Shown here piece after piece: positions 36,359 to 39,476 of a DNA stretch of 39,476 bases. Made by a program: the position numbers and the translations under genes. Under the pieces are notes generated by a model. That model saw only the letters and a program-made list of their open reading frames with translations, had not been told where the DNA came from and did no database searches. The stretch spans positions 1 to 39,476 of the forward strand of contig CAIQRN010000063.1 of assembly GCA_903874255.1 (NCBI GenBank). The letters are read 5' to 3'. Within the stretch, counting starts at the first letter, position 1. Each line of letters starts with the position of its first letter. The stretch is from an uncultured Actinomycetes bacterium. Lineage in GTDB: Bacteria > Actinomycetota > Actinomycetes > Nanopelagicales > Nanopelagicaceae.

Positions 36359-38908
36359 TTAGACCCCGCTCGGAGCACAGATATAGAGGCCAGTTATTGG
36401 GGCATTGGTATCGGCAGCGCAGTTCGAGGTGACCCACGATGTGATGGAGTTGCTGGCGCCAGCCTCTTTTCCTGGCTGACCCATTCCCCCATCAGTTAAT
36501 ACATATCGAATATCTCCGGCATTAACTAAATCGATGAATTTTTCTAAGGTCGGCGTTGGATCTTGACCATCAAAACCGCCGATTGGCAAAATATTTTCAC
36601 CAGTTGCAGTTATGTATGGCGCAGCCGACTGCGCACCAAAGGTAACAAGCAGAAACTTTGCACCATTGCGATTGGCTTTTAGGTAATCAAGAGTTGTTGA
36701 AACATCTTGTTGTCCGAAATTACCAGGGCTCGGATTCCCAAATCCAGGAGCGCCGTTGCCGGGCAACTGTGGTGCAAAACCAATGCGTCGATCACGTGGT
36801 TTGAAATTCCCATTCATTGGCCCACCGTGGCCACCGCCCATAGCTTCAATATTGCCAGCGAGTGGGTTAATCGAATTTGTGTAACTGTGTGCATCAATTG
36901 CCCATGCTGCTGGAGTTAAAACTAATGCACCTAATAGCGTTGCCGGGAAGAGATATCGTGAAACTCTATGTGAAGTGAAGAAAATGAGTGCAATCGCGGC
37001 GATAGCAACTCCACCTTGTGCATAAGCAAGCCAAGAAAGATATGCGTACTGCTCACTGAAAAGAAATGCAGAGACCGAAGCGGTCAAGGCCAATATCAAG
37101 AGAATGGCATGGTTGTGCGTTGATCGCGCTTTGGACACTGCACCAGCAATCAATAACGCTACTGGAATCGCTAGGGAACTTGTGTAGAACTGGTGGATTC
37201 CTGCAACTACTGAAAACATTGTAAAAAAAGTAGCAAGCCAAATTGCCAGGAAAATAGTGATTGATGTTCGAGCGCGCATAAAAATTAATGCAATGATTGA
37301 AACGAGTGCGGCGGGAATCAACCAAGCTATTTGCCCGGAAACCGCTTGACTAAAAATACGACCGAAGCCGGCAGTGCCACCAAATGGTGGCGTAAAGGAT
37401 CGGAAATTAGGATTATCTGTTGTGGTTGAAAGCGCAGAAGTCGTTGAGCTAAAACGTCCAAGACCGTTATAACCAAAAACCATTTCAAAAGGATTGTTGT
37501 GATACGTACCGCCAACATATGGTCGATGGCTTGCTGGAACTGCCCAAACAATTAAAATCCAAGAGAGCGAAAGTACTAAGGATGTTGTACCCGCAACAAG
37601 CAAATCAATTATCTTTTTACCCATTTGTTGTTTAGTAAAGAGCCAAGCGATTATTAATGCAGGCCACAATGCCCAGGCTTCAAGCATGTACGTATGAAAT
37701 GCCAAAGCGATAAAGGCTCCGGCGATTACTAAATCTCTCCGGCGAGTACTCTGCAAAGCCTTTACGGCCCACAACGAAGACAAAGCTAGAGTTAATAGAA
37801 ATGCTGATTGTGGTTGATTAGCTCTAGCAACGGCAATAACGATTGGAGTTGTTGCAACAATTGCTCCAGAGACTAGTGCACCCGTTGTGCCAAATAATCT
37901 CTTTCCTATCATCGCAACTACAATTACTAAAGCAATAGTTAGTAGTGCATTTGGAGCGAGAATTGCCCACGTGCTAAAACCAAATATCTTTACAAAAATC
38001 GCTGGCAACCAATAAGAGCCTGGGATTTTATCGAGCGTTACCGTGCCTGCAGGATCGATGGCACCGAAAAAGAAGTTTCCAAAGTTCTTGCTCATACTCA
38101 TTGCGATAGATGCATAATATTCAGAGCGTTGTGATTTAGCTAAGCCCCATAAAGTGGTGAAGCCGGTGAAGAAAGCTAAAACAAGTAGCCCTAGGTGATA
38201 AATATCTTTAAAAAGCCCCCAATATGTCACGCGTGCCATTGCTTCGATGACAATTCGCATTGACATTTTGCTCTTACCAAATGCTCTTTCAATGAAAGTT
38301 ATTGGCACTTCCTTAATCACGGCTCCAACATCATGTGCTCTGCGCGTCATCTCGATTTGAAAGCAATATCCTTCACTTGTAATTGTTGACATGTCCATAC
38401 GTTTGATGAGTTCTGCTTTGTAGATTCTAAAACCAGCCGTTGAATCTTTAACTCCCAAACCAATCATCGCTTGGGTGTATTTATTCGCCACACGAGATAG
38501 AAGTTCACGGCCTTTGCTCCAATTAACCACGCGTCCGCCATGCATCCAACGCGAACCTATAACTAACTCTGTAGCTTGATCGGCATCAATCACCTGAAGC
38601 ATGGCTGGTAAATCACTGACTTGGTGCGAACCATCGGCATCCATCTGAATTATTTCGGTGTACTCATGTTCCAGTGCCCAGGAATATCCCGCCCTGTATG
38701 CACTTCCTAGCCCCATTTTTTTATTTCTTTGAAGTATAAAAACTGTAGAAATATTCAATGAATTAATGAGATCAACTGTGCCGTCGGTTGATCCATCATC
38801 AACAATCAAGACATCAAGGGCTAACTCATTCACAGGTTTTAGAAGAGCAGCAATGCTTTCTACTTCGTTGAAGGTAGGAATAATAACTAGTCGTTTAGGC
38901 GTGTTCAT
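36359..38908 (-). CDS. GT2 polyprenyl-phosphate glycosyltransferase fused to a GT-C membrane glycosyltransferase (YkcC-YkcB-like)
   Basis: An 849-residue two-enzyme fusion. Residues 1-230 form a GT2 domain of the dolichol/polyprenyl-phosphate mannose synthase type, with VDDGS (36-40), the DxD metal site in QMDADGSHQ (D90, D92) and SRVANKYTQAMIGLGVKDST. From ~235 a GT-C domain with about 10-12 helices begins. Its first loop has SEYYASIAMSMSKNFGNFFF and AIDPAGTVTLDKIPG (D285, D293), as in YkcB-family transferases. A Gly/Pro/Asn-rich segment (~685-740) and a C-terminal soluble domain (IGGFDGQDPTPTLEKF) follow. The first half would charge a lipid carrier with sugar and the second transfer it outside the membrane. 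In Bacillus the two are separate neighbouring genes. AAGGAT precedes the ATG. Confidence 0.87.
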   Translation of the reverse strand: MNTPKRLVIIPTFNEVESIAALLKPVNELALDVLIVDDGSTDGTVDLINSLNISTVFILQRNKKMGLGSAYRAGYSWALEHEYTEIIQMDADGSHQVSDLPAMLQVIDADQATELVIGSRWMHGGRVVNWSKGRELLSRVANKYTQAMIGLGVKDSTAGFRIYKAELIKRMDMSTITSEGYCFQIEMTRRAHDVGAVIKEVPITFIERAFGKSKMSMRIVIEAMARVTYWGLFKDIYHLGLLVLAFFTGFTTLWGLAKSQRSEYYASIAMSMSKNFGNFFFGAIDPAGTVTLDKIPGSYWLPAIFVKIFGFSTWAILAPNALLTIALVIVVAMIGKRLFGTTGALVSGAIVATTPIVIAVARANQPQSAFLLTLALSSLWAVKALQSTRRRDLVIAGAFIALAFHTYMLEAWALWPALIIAWLFTKQQMGKKIIDLLVAGTTSLVLSLSWILIVWAVPASHRPYVGGTYHNNPFEMVFGYNGLGRFSSTTSALSTTTDNPNFRSFTPPFGGTAGFGRIFSQAVSGQIAWLIPAALVSIIALIFMRARTSITIFLAIWLATFFTMFSVVAGIHQFYTSSLAIPVALLIAGAVSKARSTHNHAILLILALTASVSAFLFSEQYAYLSWLAYAQGGVAIAAIALIFFTSHRVSRYLFPATLLGALVLTPAAWAIDAHSYTNSINPLAGNIEAMGGGHGGPMNGNFKPRDRRIGFAPQLPGNGAPGFGNPSPGNFGQQDVSTTLDYLKANRNGAKFLLVTFGAQSAAPYITATGENILPIGGFDGQDPTPTLEKFIDLVNAGDIRYVLTDGGMGQPGKEAGASNSITSWVTSNCAADTNAPITGLYICAPSGV

Positions 38909-38971
38909 ATGGGAATCCTTATTTATAAACCTGAGTAAACCATGAGTGGCATCTGAAATTTTGCAGCAAAT

Positions 38972-39476
38972 TTAGGCACGCGGATGTGCCTGCTTGAAGG
39001 TTTTCTGAAGTCTATCCGTCGAAACATGTGTATATATCTGTGTCGTGGCAAGTGAAGCATGTCCCAAAATCTCTTGCACTGTTCGCAAATCAGCTCCACC
39101 TTCAAGTAAATGCGTTGCCGCTGAATGGCGAAGTCCATGTGGACCCATGCGCGTAACCCCTTCAATGGCAGATAACGCATCGTAAACAACAGTTCGCACT
39201 GCTCGTTGATCAATCCTTTTGCCCCGAGCTCCCAGAAATACTGCATCTCCAGATTTGGCGTTTGCTAATTGCTCTCTTCCTTCGGCCAACCATTTCTTCA
39301 AAGCCCGCATAGCTGGATTTCCAAGTGGAATAACTCGTTCTTTATTTCCCTTACCCAGTACTTGAATAGTTTGGCGATTGTAATCAATATCGCCTAGATC
39401 TAAACCGCATAACTCGGCTACACGTGCTCCTGTGGCATATAAAAGTTCCACTATCGCGACATCTCGAAGGGATTGC
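38972..39476 (-). CDS. xerC: Tyrosine recombinase XerC, N-terminal part beyond the window
   Basis: The C-terminal catalytic part (~167 residues) of a site-specific recombinase that resolves chromosome dimers at dif. Catalytic residues are visible: Arg in [13 protein letters not shown], Lys in [27 protein letters not shown] (His/Arg), [15 protein letters not shown] (His and the Tyr nucleophile). The frame stays open to the window's right edge ([13 protein letters not shown]), so the gene begins outside. A GTG at 39451 is internal, not the start. Location upstream of rpsB is the usual place of chromosomal xerC in Actinobacteria, which argues against a phage or integron integrase. Confidence 0.88.
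   Translation of the reverse strand, partial: QSLRDVAIVELLYATGARVAELCGLDLGDIDYNRQTIQVLGKGNKERVIPLGNPAMRALKKWLAEGREQLANAKSGDAVFLGARGKRIDQRAVRTVVYDALSAIEGVTRMGPHGLRHSAATHLLEGGADLRTVQEILGHASLATTQIYTHVSTDRLQKTFKQAHPRA

Noticed and set aside
38972-39476. Tyrosine recombinase as the integrase of a mobile element
   Set aside because: The chromosomal XerC location before rpsB, the XerC-type catalytic motifs and the absence of attachment repeats or phage genes all point to the housekeeping enzyme.

Overview
The window reads as a chromosome segment of a low-GC actinobacterium. The evidence is gene order. On the minus strand, from right to left, it carries xerC, rpsB, tsf, pyrH, frr, cdsA, rlmN, dxr, an M50 protease, ispG, proS, rimP, nusA, infB, rbfA, truB, ribF, rpsO, pnp, an M16 peptidase and dapB. 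This is the classic actinobacterial translation/isoprenoid/RNA-processing supercluster. Base composition is A+T-leaning (by eye, not computed), TTA codons are common, and most genes abut or overlap by 1-4 nt. Together with a polyamine-use cassette, this best fits the streamlined freshwater acI actinobacteria (Nanopelagicales, the Planktophila/Nanopelagicus type). That placement is inference.

Layout, left to right. 1-3289 holds a truncated DHA2 drug exporter, a glutaredoxin-like protein, dapB and the M16 peptidase. 3290-12444 is the RNA/translation block pnp, rpsO, ribF, truB, rbfA, infB, nusA, rimP, without the ylxR gene usually found between nusA and infB. 12488-18483 holds a TSUP permease, proS, ispG, the M50 site-2 protease and dxr. 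18484-26532 is a polyamine module: agmatinase-type ureohydrolase, FAD amine oxidase, PotCBAD transporter and aminobutyraldehyde-type dehydrogenase. 26562-29109 is rlmN, cdsA, frr. 29296-33674 is the only plus-strand block: a four-gene 2-oxoacid:acceptor oxidoreductase operon (gamma, alpha, beta, then a GltD-like flavoprotein fused to a 2[4Fe-4S] ferredoxin). It splits pyrH from frr. 33675-36137 is pyrH, tsf, rpsB. 36359-38908 encodes a GT2-GT-C glycosyltransferase fusion, and xerC runs off the right edge.

How the parts fit. The backbone supplies ribosome biogenesis, RNA turnover, the MEP isoprenoid pathway (dxr, ispG), phospholipid activation (cdsA), lysine synthesis (dapB) and flavin cofactors (ribF). 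The polyamine module would import putrescine/spermidine or agmatine, remove urea, oxidise the amine and oxidise the aldehyde to GABA. The 2-oxoacid oxidoreductase would oxidatively decarboxylate a 2-oxoacid, probably pyruvate, to the acyl-CoA and pass electrons through the fused ferredoxin/flavoprotein to NAD(P).

The strongest non-coding signals are two structured leaders. A 123-nt element precedes the FAD amine oxidase; it has a 13-bp stem, competing CCGG helices, a hairpin over the Shine-Dalgarno sequence, and a promoter placed so that the RNA would start in the first stem. The rpsB leader has a three-way-junction-like fold followed by attenuator-like hairpins. I matched neither confidently to a known RNA family. 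No tRNA, rRNA, CRISPR array, transposase or prophage gene was seen.
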